From Flavobacteriales bacterium (GTDB taxonomy: Bacteria > Bacteroidota > Bacteroidia > UBA10329), in NCBI GenBank assembly GCA_016124845.1, contig WGMW01000015.1, positions 1 through 64,000 of the forward strand: a DNA stretch of 64,000 nt, in the 5' to 3' direction. Of the stretch, positions 27,375-36,455 are shown one piece after another. Each line of letters starts with the position of its first letter. Position 1 is the stretch's first letter. The position numbers and the translations under genes are program-made. The notes beneath the pieces are model-generated. The model searched no databases and was not told the DNA's origin. It saw only the letters and a list, made by a program, of their open reading frames with translations.

Positions 27375-28541
27375 TCACGAAGCCCGTCTGCGCGCCTTTT
27401 CTTTGATGATAAGAGACAATTCCCGCCCAGTTTGACCCGCGATGGAAGTGTTCTCCTCGGCCCTGCGGATCAGGTAGGGCATCACTTCCAGAATGGGGCC
27501 GTAAGGAACGTATTTCACCACATTGTAGTGCTCTGCCGCCAAGTTGAAACTGATGTTGTCGCTCATGCCATACAACTGCGAGAAAAAGATGTGACCATCG
27601 TTGGGTTGCAGTCCTTTTTCAACCATCAGCTCTGCCAAGTATTTCGAACTTTTCTCGTTGTGTGTTCCCGCCAGCACTTCAATATGCGGGTGATTTTCAA
27701 CGCAGAAGCGAAGCGCCAGGTCATAATCGCGGTCGGTATCTGCTTTGGTGGCATGTATCGGTGACGGATAACCTTGCTCTTTGGCACGGGCGCGCTCCTT
27801 TTCCATGTACGCACCGCGCACCAGTTTCACGCCCAGTTTGTAGCCGTCTTTCTGCGCTTTCGCGAAGCTGTCCTTCAGAAACTGCAAACGGTCTTTCCGA
27901 TAGAGTTGAGCGGTATTATAGATCATGGCGCGTTCGCGATTGTAGGTCTGCATCAGCTCTTCCGCAAGCTCATCTATCGCATCCTGAAACCACGTTTCCT
28001 CGGCATCAATAAAGATCGGAACGTTATTCTCCTTTCCAGCCTCACAGATCATGGTAATGCGCTCCATGGCCAGTTTCCACTCCAATTCTTCCTCCTGGTT
28101 GAATTTGGCCTTTGCATTCTTCTTTGCCAAAAGGCGATGTGGAATGATACCTGTCGGTTTGAAAACCGAGAACGGAACCCGCGGATCCTGATGCGCCATG
28201 CGGATGGTGGCGATGGTCTCGGTGGCCGCATGCTCAAAATCGGCCGTTGTTTCCTTGCCTTCGGCAGAATAATCGAGGAGCGTGTAAATGCCCGAAGAAT
28301 GCAATCGCTCGATGGTGGTCTCACAATCTGTAATGTGCTCTCCACCACAGAAGTGGTTGAAAACCGTGGCACGGATAATTCCCTTGACGGGCAATTTGAG
28401 CGCCAACGCCAGGTTCAAAGCCGATTCTCCGAATTTGACCAGCGCAGGACTTCCCACCAATTTGAACAGCAGATGCGCGCGGTTCAACTCACGGTCTGTT
28501 CGATCGGCAAAGGCGGTTTCCGTATTGTCAAATGATACCAT
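27375..28541 (-). CDS. Proline dehydrogenase
   Basis: The 388-residue protein has a TIM-barrel proline dehydrogenase domain: LLDYSAEG, FSVFKPTGI, IDAEETWFQDAID, YNTAQLYRKD, GVKLVRGAYMEKE, AGTHNEKS and YLIRRAEENTS are all conserved blocks of the family. RRAEEN near the C-terminus binds substrate. It oxidises proline to pyrroline-5-carboxylate with FAD and passes electrons to quinone. This is the monofunctional form; the second step (P5C dehydrogenase) is not adjacent. Length is normal for the Bacteroidota type. Confidence 0.93.
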   Translation of the reverse strand: MVSFDNTETAFADRTDRELNRAHLLFKLVGSPALVKFGESALNLALALKLPVKGIIRATVFNHFCGGEHITDCETTIERLHSSGIYTLLDYSAEGKETTADFEHAATETIATIRMAHQDPRVPFSVFKPTGIIPHRLLAKKNAKAKFNQEEELEWKLAMERITMICEAGKENNVPIFIDAEETWFQDAIDELAEELMQTYNRERAMIYNTAQLYRKDRLQFLKDSFAKAQKDGYKLGVKLVRGAYMEKERARAKEQGYPSPIHATKADTDRDYDLALRFCVENHPHIEVLAGTHNEKSSKYLAELMVEKGLQPNDGHIFFSQLYGMSDNISFNLAAEHYNVVKYVPYGPILEVMPYLIRRAEENTSIAGQTGRELSLIIKEKARRRAS

Positions 28542-28611
28542 TCGTGGGTCTGAAAATCGCGGTAAATATAGGTTTCGGAGTTGCCCGTTCTGAATGATTC
28601 CCGACAGGTTT

Positions 28612-30720
28612 TCAGAACTTGAAACGCAGCTGAACCGTCACGTCCGTTCGGTGCTTGCCATTGATCTGTTCCAAACCCGATCCAACGTGGTCGCGGTTGT
28701 TGTAAAAGATGTTCGAAACGCGCACCCACGCGTCAATGTGCCGCTGAAGTCGTGCATGCAGCGTCAGGTAGGCTTTCATGCCGCGATAATAGTACGCTGG
28801 GAAGGAGTAGGCGTAAAGAACGTTGTTCTCGTAAACGTAGATGCGCGAATCGTAGCTGTCGGTATCGAAATAGGCCAAACGCGCATTGAACGACACAGGA
28901 AAATTGACAGGTGAGAAGATGAAATCCTGATAGATGATGAAGCCTTGCTGTGCGGCCTGATCGCCTCGTTTGTAGCGCGTGTATTCCAGTCGGTTGCGCA
29001 ATTTTATCGTCTTGCTCAGACTGAATTGCAGGTTGAGTCGGTAATTGGTGCGCAGCCCGTTTTCGATTCCCGTGATCGGTGCTTCGGTATACGCAGATGA
29101 TTGATTCAGCTGTTTGTTCTTCTGTCGGAATCGGAAATAGACCTCAAAGGTTTTGGATGGTCGATAGATCAACTGTGCCAAGGTTTCGTACCCGAACGAA
29201 GGTCCGTTCACTTGGTAACGCAACCATGGAAATTTGAAAATGTCGAAATAACCGTTCAGAAACCAGCTTTTGAACGGGTTGAGGCTGAAACCGAGATAGT
29301 AGCCCGTCTCGTTGTTCACCCGCGAATTCTCGGTAACTGCGTTGGCGTAAAGTGCCTGATACTGCGGTTGCAAGTGGCGCACCATGGCGGTGAGCGTAAC
29401 GCGCGGATCCAACGTCATGAAAACACCATTTATCGTGGCGAAGCCCAAATTCTGGCTCAGCGCGAACTCACCGAAAAAGTGAAAGTTCTTCCACACGTAA
29501 CTGTAATCGAGGCCATAGTTGCTGTTCTGCTTGCCCGAGAACTCGTAGATGTTGTAAAGGTCATCACTGCGCTGAACAGGCTTCGAAAAATTGTAGCTCA
29601 CAGCGGTCAGGCCGACCGAAAGCCTTCGTCCTTTGTAACTCACATTTCCACCATAAACGGCTGCCGTAATGGACTGTCGGTCAACCAGTTCGTTCGGGGT
29701 TCGGTGAAAACCGCTGCTGAAAATGGAACTGACAGATTCTTGCGTTTCGGTAAGTGTATCGTTGGATGTGGTGATGTTCGCATCAAGCAATTTGTACGAA
29801 CCGAATGCGGTCACTTCGATCTTCCCGAACTGAAGTGTGGCTCCCGCACCGCGCAGAAATCGGTTCTCATCCACGGAAGTGTAAGGTCGCAGTCCGCGTG
29901 CGCTGCGCTTGATGTTGGTGCCGCTGGCCGATTTCCCGAAGGCAAGACCTGTCCAAAGCGTCAAGCCTTGACCGAACTGCGCCTGAAAATCTCCCAACGC
30001 AGCCGCCTTCACCTTGCCGATATTCCGAATGAAGATGTGTCCGCTGTAGAAATCGAAGCCTTGCTTCATACTGCCTTTGAAGAACTGCTCGCCTGGATCT
30101 TTCTCCATCGTAAGTCCCCAAAGCACTTTATTGCCGTAGTTGAAACGGTATCTCGCGTAGTATTTCTGAGGCGAACCGAGGTAGCGACTGTTCGGGCTTT
30201 GCTCCAAAAGACTGTCTTCGATGGGCGCGTAACCTTGCTGCTGCTCCACTACTTGCTGGTAGCGCAGAACAAGTTCGTGCGTGCCTTCTTTCATCATCTC
30301 TTTAAAAGAGAATTTGGTGGCATCTGGATCGTCCGAAACTTTCACAAACGGCTCAATTTGGCGGATAAGCGGAATGGTAAAACCGTCCACCGCCTGTAGC
30401 TCGTAAATGTTCAGCAGCTTGCCATTCGCATCGATGTGACTCAGGAGGTTGGCCACCTCAATATCATCCAACATCGGAAGCTGTTCAAGTTCCGTTGTGT
30501 TGGTCGAATTGAGATTGATCGGATGTTCCGCAAAATAGAGGAGGTCGTCCAGCAGTGTGTTGTAATCCAAGTTCGGATCGGTGTCGCTCAACTGCTCCGC
30601 AATGGTCTCAATACGTGTCTGGATGAGCTGTTCCTGTTCGGCCTCGGTATCCTGCCCATAGGCAAAAATGCTCCCGAAAAGGAGCATCACCAGCAGACCG
30701 TATTTCAGACCGCTTTTCAC
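28612..30720 (-). CDS. Outer-membrane beta-barrel protein with N-terminal helix-hairpin-helix domain
   Basis: The 702-residue protein starts with a signal peptide ending in FAYGQ. Residues 65-125 contain NLNSTNTTELEQLPMLDD and LLNIYELQAVDGFT, which read as two ComEA-like helix-hairpin-helix units. From about 150 to the end, alternating hydrophobic strands with many aromatic residues, and a C-terminal KF, indicate an outer-membrane barrel. The combination is found in Bacteroidota under helix-hairpin-helix domain-containing protein; its function is not known. Its start overlaps the end of the upstream outer-membrane gene by four bases (30717-30720). Confidence 0.8.
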   Translation of the reverse strand: MKSGLKYGLLVMLLFGSIFAYGQDTEAEQEQLIQTRIETIAEQLSDTDPNLDYNTLLDDLLYFAEHPINLNSTNTTELEQLPMLDDIEVANLLSHIDANGKLLNIYELQAVDGFTIPLIRQIEPFVKVSDDPDATKFSFKEMMKEGTHELVLRYQQVVEQQQGYAPIEDSLLEQSPNSRYLGSPQKYYARYRFNYGNKVLWGLTMEKDPGEQFFKGSMKQGFDFYSGHIFIRNIGKVKAAALGDFQAQFGQGLTLWTGLAFGKSASGTNIKRSARGLRPYTSVDENRFLRGAGATLQFGKIEVTAFGSYKLLDANITTSNDTLTETQESVSSIFSSGFHRTPNELVDRQSITAAVYGGNVSYKGRRLSVGLTAVSYNFSKPVQRSDDLYNIYEFSGKQNSNYGLDYSYVWKNFHFFGEFALSQNLGFATINGVFMTLDPRVTLTAMVRHLQPQYQALYANAVTENSRVNNETGYYLGFSLNPFKSWFLNGYFDIFKFPWLRYQVNGPSFGYETLAQLIYRPSKTFEVYFRFRQKNKQLNQSSAYTEAPITGIENGLRTNYRLNLQFSLSKTIKLRNRLEYTRYKRGDQAAQQGFIIYQDFIFSPVNFPVSFNARLAYFDTDSYDSRIYVYENNVLYAYSFPAYYYRGMKAYLTLHARLQRHIDAWVRVSNIFYNNRDHVGSGLEQINGKHRTDVTVQLRFKF

Positions 30721-31559
30721 TTTTTCTTCTTCTTGTTGAAGGCGTTGAAACGGTAGGCCAGCGAGGCTTTTGGTGAGAATCCGAGTACTGGATGTATCGA
30801 TCCGGCAATATCAAAATGCAAGTATTTCAGGCGGAGTCCGAAACCGAAATCCGCGTGAAATGGCGCGGTTCCGACACCGACACGTATGGCAAAAACATCA
30901 GCAGGAAAATACTCTACACCTGCTTTGAAAACGGGCGGCAGATTCAGGTCTTTTTCACCTTCCACGGCCATGCGCACTTTTTTCGAGAAATCGTACTGCA
31001 TGCCCAATCGGAAGTTCATCGGCACGCGCTCGTCATACGCGTCCGCCAGTTTTGTTCTCGTCAGGTTGAAGGCGTGGAAACCGATTCTCAACTTCGGGGT
31101 CACTTGCGACAGGATGCCGATCTCGGCAATAAAGCTGTGGCGGTTGCCATAATTCTCGGCAATGTGCGTGTTCAGGTAACTGATCTGCAAACCTACCGAG
31201 AGGAATTTCCAAAGTCGTTTTCCGTAGGCCAAACCAACTCGGCTTTGGTTGAAAAGGTTGTTTCCGAATCGCTCGTAGCTCAGACCGAAAACGCCCAATT
31301 TGGGTGTTGGAAGGACTGCCGTTGCTCCTTGCAGATTGAGGTTCGAAATAAGGAAGCGGTTTTCGTAATACGCTGCAACGCCTGCCTGCTCCATTCCCAC
31401 CATGGCCGCTTGGTTATGGTGAATTGCCCAAATGTCGGTAAGACAAACGCTGGCGTTGGCCATTCCCGCAGAGCGCGCGCCAACAGGGAAATCGCTCGTT
31501 TGGGCCATGGAACTCAACGCAAACGAGATGGTGAAAATGGAAAGTAGAAGTTGTTTCAT
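30717..31559 (-). CDS. Outer-membrane beta-barrel protein of PorV/PorQ-like type
   Basis: A 280-residue protein with a signal peptide (to SSMAQ) followed by FPVGARSAGMANASVCLTD and WAIHHNQAAM, the motif of FadL-fold Bacteroidota proteins such as PorV and PorQ (GARAxGMGxA...NPA). Short strands fill the rest, and it ends in a run of lysines. It overlaps the helix-hairpin-helix barrel gene, so the two probably act together at the outer membrane. It is shorter than PorV and I would not assign it to the T9SS on this evidence. Confidence 0.75.
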   Translation of the reverse strand: MKQLLLSIFTISFALSSMAQTSDFPVGARSAGMANASVCLTDIWAIHHNQAAMVGMEQAGVAAYYENRFLISNLNLQGATAVLPTPKLGVFGLSYERFGNNLFNQSRVGLAYGKRLWKFLSVGLQISYLNTHIAENYGNRHSFIAEIGILSQVTPKLRIGFHAFNLTRTKLADAYDERVPMNFRLGMQYDFSKKVRMAVEGEKDLNLPPVFKAGVEYFPADVFAIRVGVGTAPFHADFGFGLRLKYLHFDIAGSIHPVLGFSPKASLAYRFNAFNKKKKK

Positions 31560-31628
31560 GCAGCAACTTGACCTTGCCGAATTTACAACTAAAGCCTTAC
31601 TGCTGAGGTTAAAGTTGGGTTAAGTGAA

Positions 31629-31664
31629 CCCCTCTGCCTTCGGCATCTCCCCAAAGGGGAGAAT
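31629..31664. repeat. GC-rich intergenic repeat, inverted copy of 12466-12501
   Basis: All 36 bases are the exact reverse complement of 12466-12501. It lies between the outer-membrane gene and the MazF toxin gene. The copies are 19 kb apart with no coding similarity around them. Confidence 0.85.
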
Positions 31665-31694
31665 TGATGCTTCAATTGTTCAAAGTTGACGGCA

Positions 31695-32027
31695 CTAAAA
31701 GGTCATGATCTCATTCAAACCCTTCTTGGTCAGTTCCAGTTCTTTTTCGCTGATGGTGCCGAGCCGCTTCATGAGGCGGTCTTTTGAGATGGAGCGGACA
31801 TGGAAATTCAATATCTCTGAAGGTTCCGATAATCCATTTTGGTCAGACGGATGCAGGATGACGTGCCCTTTGTAGTTCTTCAATTTGGAAGTGAGCGGAC
31901 AGGCGATCACCACATTCAAGTACTCGTTCATCAGATTTCCGCTAATGATCACAACAGGTCGGAAACCAGCCTGTTCGCTGCCTTTTGTCGGATTCAGATT
32001 TGCCTGCCAGATCTCGCGCTGTTTCAT
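31695..32027 (-). CDS. MazF/PemK-type toxin endoribonuclease
   Basis: A 110-residue protein with the PemK/MazF opening QREIWQANLNPTKGSEQAGFRPVVI (G-x-E-x-x-x-x-RP motif), NVVIACPLTS in the middle and LNFHVRSISKDRL, where the family has D(Q/H)(I/V)R(S/T)(I/V). Members cut mRNA at short sequence motifs. It overlaps the upstream antitoxin gene by four bases, the usual order for such pairs (antitoxin first). Confidence 0.88.
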   Translation of the reverse strand: MKQREIWQANLNPTKGSEQAGFRPVVIISGNLMNEYLNVVIACPLTSKLKNYKGHVILHPSDQNGLSEPSEILNFHVRSISKDRLMKRLGTISEKELELTKKGLNEIMTF

Positions 32028-32260
32028 TCGTCATTCAATTGACGCAGATAATCCGCCATTCCTTCTTCGGCCATCAACAGCGCATCCGAATCATTGGCCG
32101 CACGCTTATACGATTTCACATATTCGGCTCGCGTCAGCTGTTCGAGATAAACACGAAGTGCCTTTTCTATGAGTTTGTTCTTGGCAAGATGATATTCATC
32201 TGCCTTCTGAGAAAGAAGATCGAGAAGATCGTTCGGGAGAGTGGTGGTGAAGGTTGCCAT
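32024..32260 (-). CDS. Antitoxin, ribbon-helix-helix type
   Basis: A 78-residue protein. The N-terminus MATFTTTLPNDLLDLLSQKA fits a ribbon-helix-helix strand and first helix, NKLIEKALRVYLEQ the second helix, and an acidic C-terminus with hydrophobic residues would bind the toxin. It precedes and overlaps the MazF-type gene. Such proteins usually repress their own promoter, which would lie in 32261-32316. Confidence 0.82.
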   Translation of the reverse strand: MATFTTTLPNDLLDLLSQKADEYHLAKNKLIEKALRVYLEQLTRAEYVKSYKRAANDSDALLMAEEGMADYLRQLNDE

Positions 32261-32316
32261 TGCTAATCATATTTATGAATTGTAAATATAATCAACAATT
32301 ATATGAGATGAGGCAC

Positions 32317-32817
32317 TTAGGATGAATACCCCTCAACCTCGTCCTTGCTTTGCATCACCTTGTCTTTCAGGCTTTCTTTGTAATCGGCCATGCGCTGAAG
32401 CACTTCTTTGTCTGAAGCGCCAATGATCTGAGCAGCAAGAATGCCTGCATTTTTGGCGGCATTCAAGGCAACAGTCGCCACAGGAACACCATTTGGCATT
32501 TGAAGGATGGAAAGAATGCTATCCCAACCGTCAATGGAGTTGGAACTTTTCACAGGAACACCGATTACAGGAAGCGGTGTCAACGAAGCCACCATTCCTG
32601 GCAAATGTGCAGCACCACCAGCACCAGCGATGATCACTTTCAGGCCGCGGTCTGCAGCACTTTTGGCGTAATCGAACATTCGGTCTGGGGTTCGGTGGGC
32701 CGAAACAACCGTCATTTCGAATTCAATGCCCAGTTCTTTGAGAACATCGGCAGCGTCTTTCATCACTTTCAGATCCGAGCTGCTGCCCATGATTATGCCT
32801 ACTTGTGGTTTGCTCAT
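32317..32817 (-). CDS. purE: N5-carboxyaminoimidazole ribonucleotide mutase PurE
   Basis: A 166-residue class I Pur[14 protein letters not shown] at the start, [24 protein letters not shown] and [19 protein letters not shown] are the family blocks, with the catalytic His in AHLPGM. It moves the carboxylate of N5-CAIR to give CAIR in purine synthesis. It overlaps purK by four bases (32814-32817), so the two steps are co-translated. Confidence 0.95.
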   Translation of the reverse strand: MSKPQVGIIMGSSSDLKVMKDAADVLKELGIEFEMTVVSAHRTPDRMFDYAKSAADRGLKVIIAGAGGAAHLPGMVASLTPLPVIGVPVKSSNSIDGWDSILSILQMPNGVPVATVALNAAKNAGILAAQIIGASDKEVLQRMADYKESLKDKVMQSKDEVEGYSS

Positions 32818-33947
32818 GCTTTCACTTTCAAGGTTTGTTGCACTTTTTTGGCGGTGCTTTTCGCCTCTTCCAATGTATCTGCAATAATGGTCACGTGGCC
32901 CATTTTGCGGAACGGTTTGGTGAACCGCTTTCCGTAAAGATGCACATTCACACCTTTCAGGGCAAGCACATCTTCCAAGCCTTCGTATTGGGCTTCGCCC
33001 GAAAAACCGTCTTCGCCAAGGAGATTCACCATCACCGAAGGTTTCACTATTTCCGTGTTTCCCAAACTGATATTGAGAATGGCCCGAACGTGCTGCATGA
33101 ACTGCGAAGTGTAATTGCCTTCAATGCTCTGATGGCCGCTGTTGTGTGGCCGCGGAGCAATTTCATTTACCAGCACATTCCCTTCTTTATCAAGGAAAAG
33201 TTCTACTGCCAGAAGACCAACGATCTCCAGTTTTTCCGCGATGGTTCGCGCAATTTCCTGAGCCGTTCTTTCGACTTCGTCCGAAACATTCGCTGGACTG
33301 AAAAGAAACTCCACCAAATTGGCAACTGGGTTGAACTCCAACTCAACCGTTGGGAAGGTTTTCACTTCGCCTGAAGCGTTTCTGGCAACGATAACTGAAA
33401 GTTCCTTTTCAAGATCAACCGCTTTTTCAAGCACGCTTGGTTCTGAGAATGCTTTTTCAAGATGTTCCTCAGATTTCAGCGATTGAACACCTTTTCCATC
33501 GTAACCGCCTTTTCTCAATTTTTGAAAAACAGGGAAGAAATCGGTGTGGTTTTCAGCCTCATTTTCTCCTATCAACCGGTAATCCGAAGTCGGAATTCCA
33601 TGTTCTGCATAAAACTCTTTCTGGGCTCCTTTATCCTGTATGAGCCGGATCACATTCGGTTGCGGATAAACTTTTACGCCTTGCTTCTCCAATTCCTCCA
33701 GCGCATCCACATTCACGTGCTCGATCTCAATGGTCACCACGTCCATGTCTTTTCCGAATGCGAGAACCGTATCGTAATCCTTGAAACTTCCGTTGGTAAA
33801 AGAGTGTGAAATATCGCGGCAAGGCGCATCCGGATCAGGATCCAAAACATGAACATCCACATCAATGTTGATGGTCTCTTGGATCATCATACGGCCCAAC
33901 TGTCCGCCACCCAAAATACCCAGCTTTGTCTTCGGTCGGTAACTCAT
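32814..33947 (-). CDS. purK: N5-carboxyaminoimidazole ribonucleotide synthase PurK
   Basis: An ATP-grasp enzyme of 377 residues: [14 protein letters not shown] near the N-terminus, [22 protein letters not shown], and [23 protein letters not shown]. It carboxylates AIR to N5-CAIR using ATP and bicarbonate. I choose the ATG at 33947 ([10 protein letters not shown]); it sits directly after a perfect -7 box, and a longer frame from 33977 would include that promoter. Confidence 0.94.
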   Translation of the reverse strand: MSYRPKTKLGILGGGQLGRMMIQETINIDVDVHVLDPDPDAPCRDISHSFTNGSFKDYDTVLAFGKDMDVVTIEIEHVNVDALEELEKQGVKVYPQPNVIRLIQDKGAQKEFYAEHGIPTSDYRLIGENEAENHTDFFPVFQKLRKGGYDGKGVQSLKSEEHLEKAFSEPSVLEKAVDLEKELSVIVARNASGEVKTFPTVELEFNPVANLVEFLFSPANVSDEVERTAQEIARTIAEKLEIVGLLAVELFLDKEGNVLVNEIAPRPHNSGHQSIEGNYTSQFMQHVRAILNISLGNTEIVKPSVMVNLLGEDGFSGEAQYEGLEDVLALKGVNVHLYGKRFTKPFRKMGHVTIIADTLEEAKSTAKKVQQTLKVKA

Positions 33948-33951
33948 GCCG

Positions 33952-33959
33952 CAAAAGTA
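33952..33959 (-). promoter_or_regulatory. -7 box of purKE
   Basis: TACTTTTG read leftward matches TAnnTTTG and is followed by CGGC and then the ATG at 33947. The mRNA is probably leaderless, as suggested for the ABC-F gene. Confidence 0.65.
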
Positions 33960-34030
33960 AAACCTTCCGCCAAGCAATCAGGTGTTGATTAAACGTCTTG
34001 TTGAGACCGAATTCTCAGACCAATTTCAAC

Positions 34031-34038
34031 TACATTTG
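34031..34038 (+). promoter_or_regulatory. -7 box of the thioredoxin-fold gene
   Basis: TACATTTG matches TAnnTTTG and ends 17 bases before the ATG at 34056. It lies close to the divergent purK promoter. Confidence 0.6.
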
Positions 34039-34055
34039 AACACAAATCGAATTTC

Positions 34056-35234
34056 ATGAGAACGACATTTCTTATTGCTGGATTTCTACTTCTGAACACG
34101 CTTGGATTTGCGCAGACCAAATGGTTTGAGGGAACTTGGAAAGAAGCGTTTGATGAGGCGAAAAAGCAGAACAAATACTTGTTTATTGACTGCTACACCG
34201 ATTGGTGCGGATGGTGCAAAGTCGCGGATGAAAAGACATTTCCAACAGATGTGGTTGCAAATGTGTTGAACCAGAATTTCATTTCCGTGAAGGTTGACAT
34301 GGAGCGTGGCGATGGCGTTGTGCTCGGTGCAAAATATCGTGTGCTGGGCTATCCGAGTTACCTGATGTTCACGCCCGATGGAAAGCTTGCGGGGAAGATG
34401 TTCGGTTACAAGGAGAATCCGAGTGATTTTGTGGATGCGGTGAAGGCGGCCCTTGATGAGTCGAACCAACCGAATTACCCATCGAAGGTCACGGACAAGG
34501 TCGAATTTCCTGATTTCTATGTGAATTCATTCACCAACAAGGACAAGGAGGAAAAGCGTCAAAACCCAGAAGAAGGCGAAGTGGAAAAGTGGCTTTCGGC
34601 ACAGAAAGATCGGATGAGCGAAGCTGCATGGTCGGTGATGTACAAGTTCCCGCTGACAGAAAAGTACGTTGAGGAATTCCTGAAAAACCGAAAAGCATAC
34701 ACTGATCTTTACGGAAAAGTAGAGGTAGACGAGAAGGTTTCAGGAATTGCTTACGGAATGCTGCAGAAAGCGATGAAAAGCCAGGATGAATCCGACCTAC
34801 AGACGGTTTTGGATTTCGCTGATACGTTTATTGAAGACGATCTGGAAGCCTCGAAATCCATGTATCAATTGAAATTCTGTGAAGGAAAAGGAGATTGGAG
34901 CGGCTTTGCCGAGTGCGTTCAGAAATTGATCGACTTCTACGGGTTCGAGAATTTCCTCATCGATATCAACAATTACAGTTGGACCATTTACTTGAACGCG
35001 GAGAACAAGGAAGTGATCGCCAAAGCCATCGGCTGGATGTCGAAGGTGGTGGACTTGGATCCGCAGTACATGTATCTCGACACGTATGCTGCGCTACTCT
35101 ACAGATCGGGCGACTATAATTCTGCGCTTAAATGGGCAGACAGCGCCATTGCCGTTGGAAAGGCGAGCGGGGAGAACGTTCAAGAAACGGAGAATCTGCG
35201 AGACAATATCCTGAAAGCCAAAGGCGGTAAGTAA
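34056..35234 (+). CDS. Secreted thioredoxin-fold protein with C-terminal helical region
   Basis: A 392-residue protein with a signal peptide (to GFAQ at 20), then a thioredoxin domain to about 145 with the active site DWCGWCK (C51, C54), DMERGDGVVLGAKYRVLGYPSYLMF and the cis-proline in GYPS. The remaining 240 residues are mostly helical, probably tetratricopeptide-like near the end (LDTYAALLYRSGDYNSALKWADSAI). The CGWC site suggests a periplasmic disulphide reductase. The substrate is unknown. Confidence 0.82.
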   Translation: MRTTFLIAGFLLLNTLGFAQTKWFEGTWKEAFDEAKKQNKYLFIDCYTDWCGWCKVADEKTFPTDVVANVLNQNFISVKVDMERGDGVVLGAKYRVLGYPSYLMFTPDGKLAGKMFGYKENPSDFVDAVKAALDESNQPNYPSKVTDKVEFPDFYVNSFTNKDKEEKRQNPEEGEVEKWLSAQKDRMSEAAWSVMYKFPLTEKYVEEFLKNRKAYTDLYGKVEVDEKVSGIAYGMLQKAMKSQDESDLQTVLDFADTFIEDDLEASKSMYQLKFCEGKGDWSGFAECVQKLIDFYGFENFLIDINNYSWTIYLNAENKEVIAKAIGWMSKVVDLDPQYMYLDTYAALLYRSGDYNSALKWADSAIAVGKASGENVQETENLRDNILKAKGGK

Positions 35235-35259
35235 GCAGCATTCAGTCCTTGTTGTTTGC

Positions 35260-35267
35260 TACATTTG
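35260..35267 (+). promoter_or_regulatory. -7 box of hpt
   Basis: TACATTTG matches TAnnTTTG and ends 12 bases before the ATG at 35280. It supports the internal start chosen for hpt. Confidence 0.6.
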
Positions 35268-35279
35268 CAGGTCTTATTC

Positions 35280-35825
35280 ATGGCAGATACCATTCAACTT
35301 CACGACCTCGAATTTGTGCCTTACTTCTCGGAAGATGAGGTTCGAAAAACCGTGGCTGAAATGGCCGTTAAGGTCAATCAGCGGTTTCAGGGAAAATCAC
35401 CTCTTTTTGTTGTTGTGCTGAATGGAGCCTTCATGTTCGGTTCTGATCTTATTAAGCAGATCACGGTGAATTGCGAAGTGAGCTTTCTACGCGTGAGTTC
35501 TTATCGTGGAACGTCATCCACGGGAGAAGTGAAGGAGATGATGCCGATAGGAACTGATGTTGCTGGAAGAGATGTTGTCTTTTTAGAAGATATTGTGGAC
35601 ACGGGAAAAACCATGGGTGAGATCAAACAGAAGATGTTGGATGCTGGAGCCAGTTCGGTGAGCATTTGCACGCTTCTGTTCAAGCCAGATGCATTTCAAG
35701 GAAGCTATCGCATCGATTTCATCGGGCAGGAAATACCAGACAGATTTGTGGTGGGTTACGGGTTGGACTATGACGGTCTTGGTCGCAATCTGCCAGCTAT
35801 TTACCAGATAAAACCAAATAATTAA
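35280..35825 (+). CDS. hpt: Hypoxanthine phosphoribosyltransferase
   Basis: A 181-residue type I phosphoribosyltransferase: VVLNGAFMFGSDLI near the N-terminus, SSYRGTSSTGEVKEM as the flexible loop, VVFLEDIVDTGKTM as the PRPP-binding motif and FVVGYGLDYDGLGRNLPAIY at the end. It salvages hypoxanthine (and often guanine) to the nucleotide. I start at 35280 because the upstream ATG at 35256 lies inside the promoter. The adk gene follows three bases after the stop. Confidence 0.94.
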   Translation: MADTIQLHDLEFVPYFSEDEVRKTVAEMAVKVNQRFQGKSPLFVVVLNGAFMFGSDLIKQITVNCEVSFLRVSSYRGTSSTGEVKEMMPIGTDVAGRDVVFLEDIVDTGKTMGEIKQKMLDAGASSVSICTLLFKPDAFQGSYRIDFIGQEIPDRFVVGYGLDYDGLGRNLPAIYQIKPNN

Positions 35826-35828
35826 GCC

Positions 35829-36404
35829 ATGTTGAATATTGTGCTGTTCGGCCCTCCGGGAGCTGGAAAGGGAACCCAGTCAGAAAAATTGATCAGCCAC
35901 TATGGGCTCGTTCACATTTCAACCGGAGACGTGTTCCGTTTCAATATCAAAAATGAAACTGACCTCGGAAAATTGGCCAAAAGCTATATGGACGAAGGCG
36001 AGTTGGTACCAGATGAAGTGACCATCAATATGTTGGGTGCTGAGGTTGAGAAGAATCCCAACGCCAAGGGTTTCATCTTTGATGGTTTCCCACGAACCTC
36101 TGCCCAAGCAGCTGCATTGGATAAACTTCTTGAAGGGAAGAACACTTCCGTAAGCATGATGGTAGCGTTGGATGTGCCGGAAGAGGAATTGAAAACGCGT
36201 CTTCTCAAAAGAGCCGAGGTTTCGGGCCGTGCAGATGATGCCGACCCAGCCGTTATCCAAAACAGAATTGACGTCTATAATGCACAGACCGCTCCGGTTG
36301 CAGAGTTCTACAAATCGCAAGGAAAACTCCGATTGGTGAATGGCGTTGGTTCCATTGAGGAGATTTTTGGCCGTATCTGTAGTGCCATTGCAAAGCCTGA
36401 TTGA
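35829..36404 (+). CDS. adk: Adenylate kinase, short type
   Basis: The 191-residue protein has the P-loop GPPGAGKGTQ, STGDVFR, FDGFPRTSAQA and the lid arginine region RLLKRAEVSGRADDADPAVIQNRIDVY. The lid insert is short and lacks zinc cysteines, so this is the short form. It interconverts ATP, AMP and ADP. It probably forms an operon with hpt, linking salvage and nucleotide balance. Confidence 0.95.
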   Translation: MLNIVLFGPPGAGKGTQSEKLISHYGLVHISTGDVFRFNIKNETDLGKLAKSYMDEGELVPDEVTINMLGAEVEKNPNAKGFIFDGFPRTSAQAAALDKLLEGKNTSVSMMVALDVPEEELKTRLLKRAEVSGRADDADPAVIQNRIDVYNAQTAPVAEFYKSQGKLRLVNGVGSIEEIFGRICSAIAKPD

Positions 36405-36414
36405 ACCGCGGTAG

Positions 36415-36434
36415 GGGCGTATGGCCATACGCCC
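36415..36434. repeat. Intergenic palindrome between adk and obg
   Basis: GGGCGTATGGCCATACGCCC is a perfect 20-base palindrome flanked by GTAG/CTAC-like sequence (GTAGG before, CCCCTACC some bases after). It lacks a T-run and so is not a standard terminator. Similar GTAGGGGCG...CGCCCCTAC elements are dispersed in many bacterial genomes. Confidence 0.6.
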
Positions 36435-36455
36435 TTACACTAACCCCTACCGATT

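Noticed and set aside
29101-30399. A 432-codon open frame on the plus strand
   Set aside because: It is antisense to the helix-hairpin-helix barrel gene, which has a signal peptide and a coherent barrel pattern. No motif supports the plus-strand frame.
30717-31559. Assignment as PorV or PorQ of the T9SS
   Set aside because: Only the general FadL-fold opening motif is shared; the protein is shorter and is paired with a helix-hairpin-helix barrel instead of T9SS genes.
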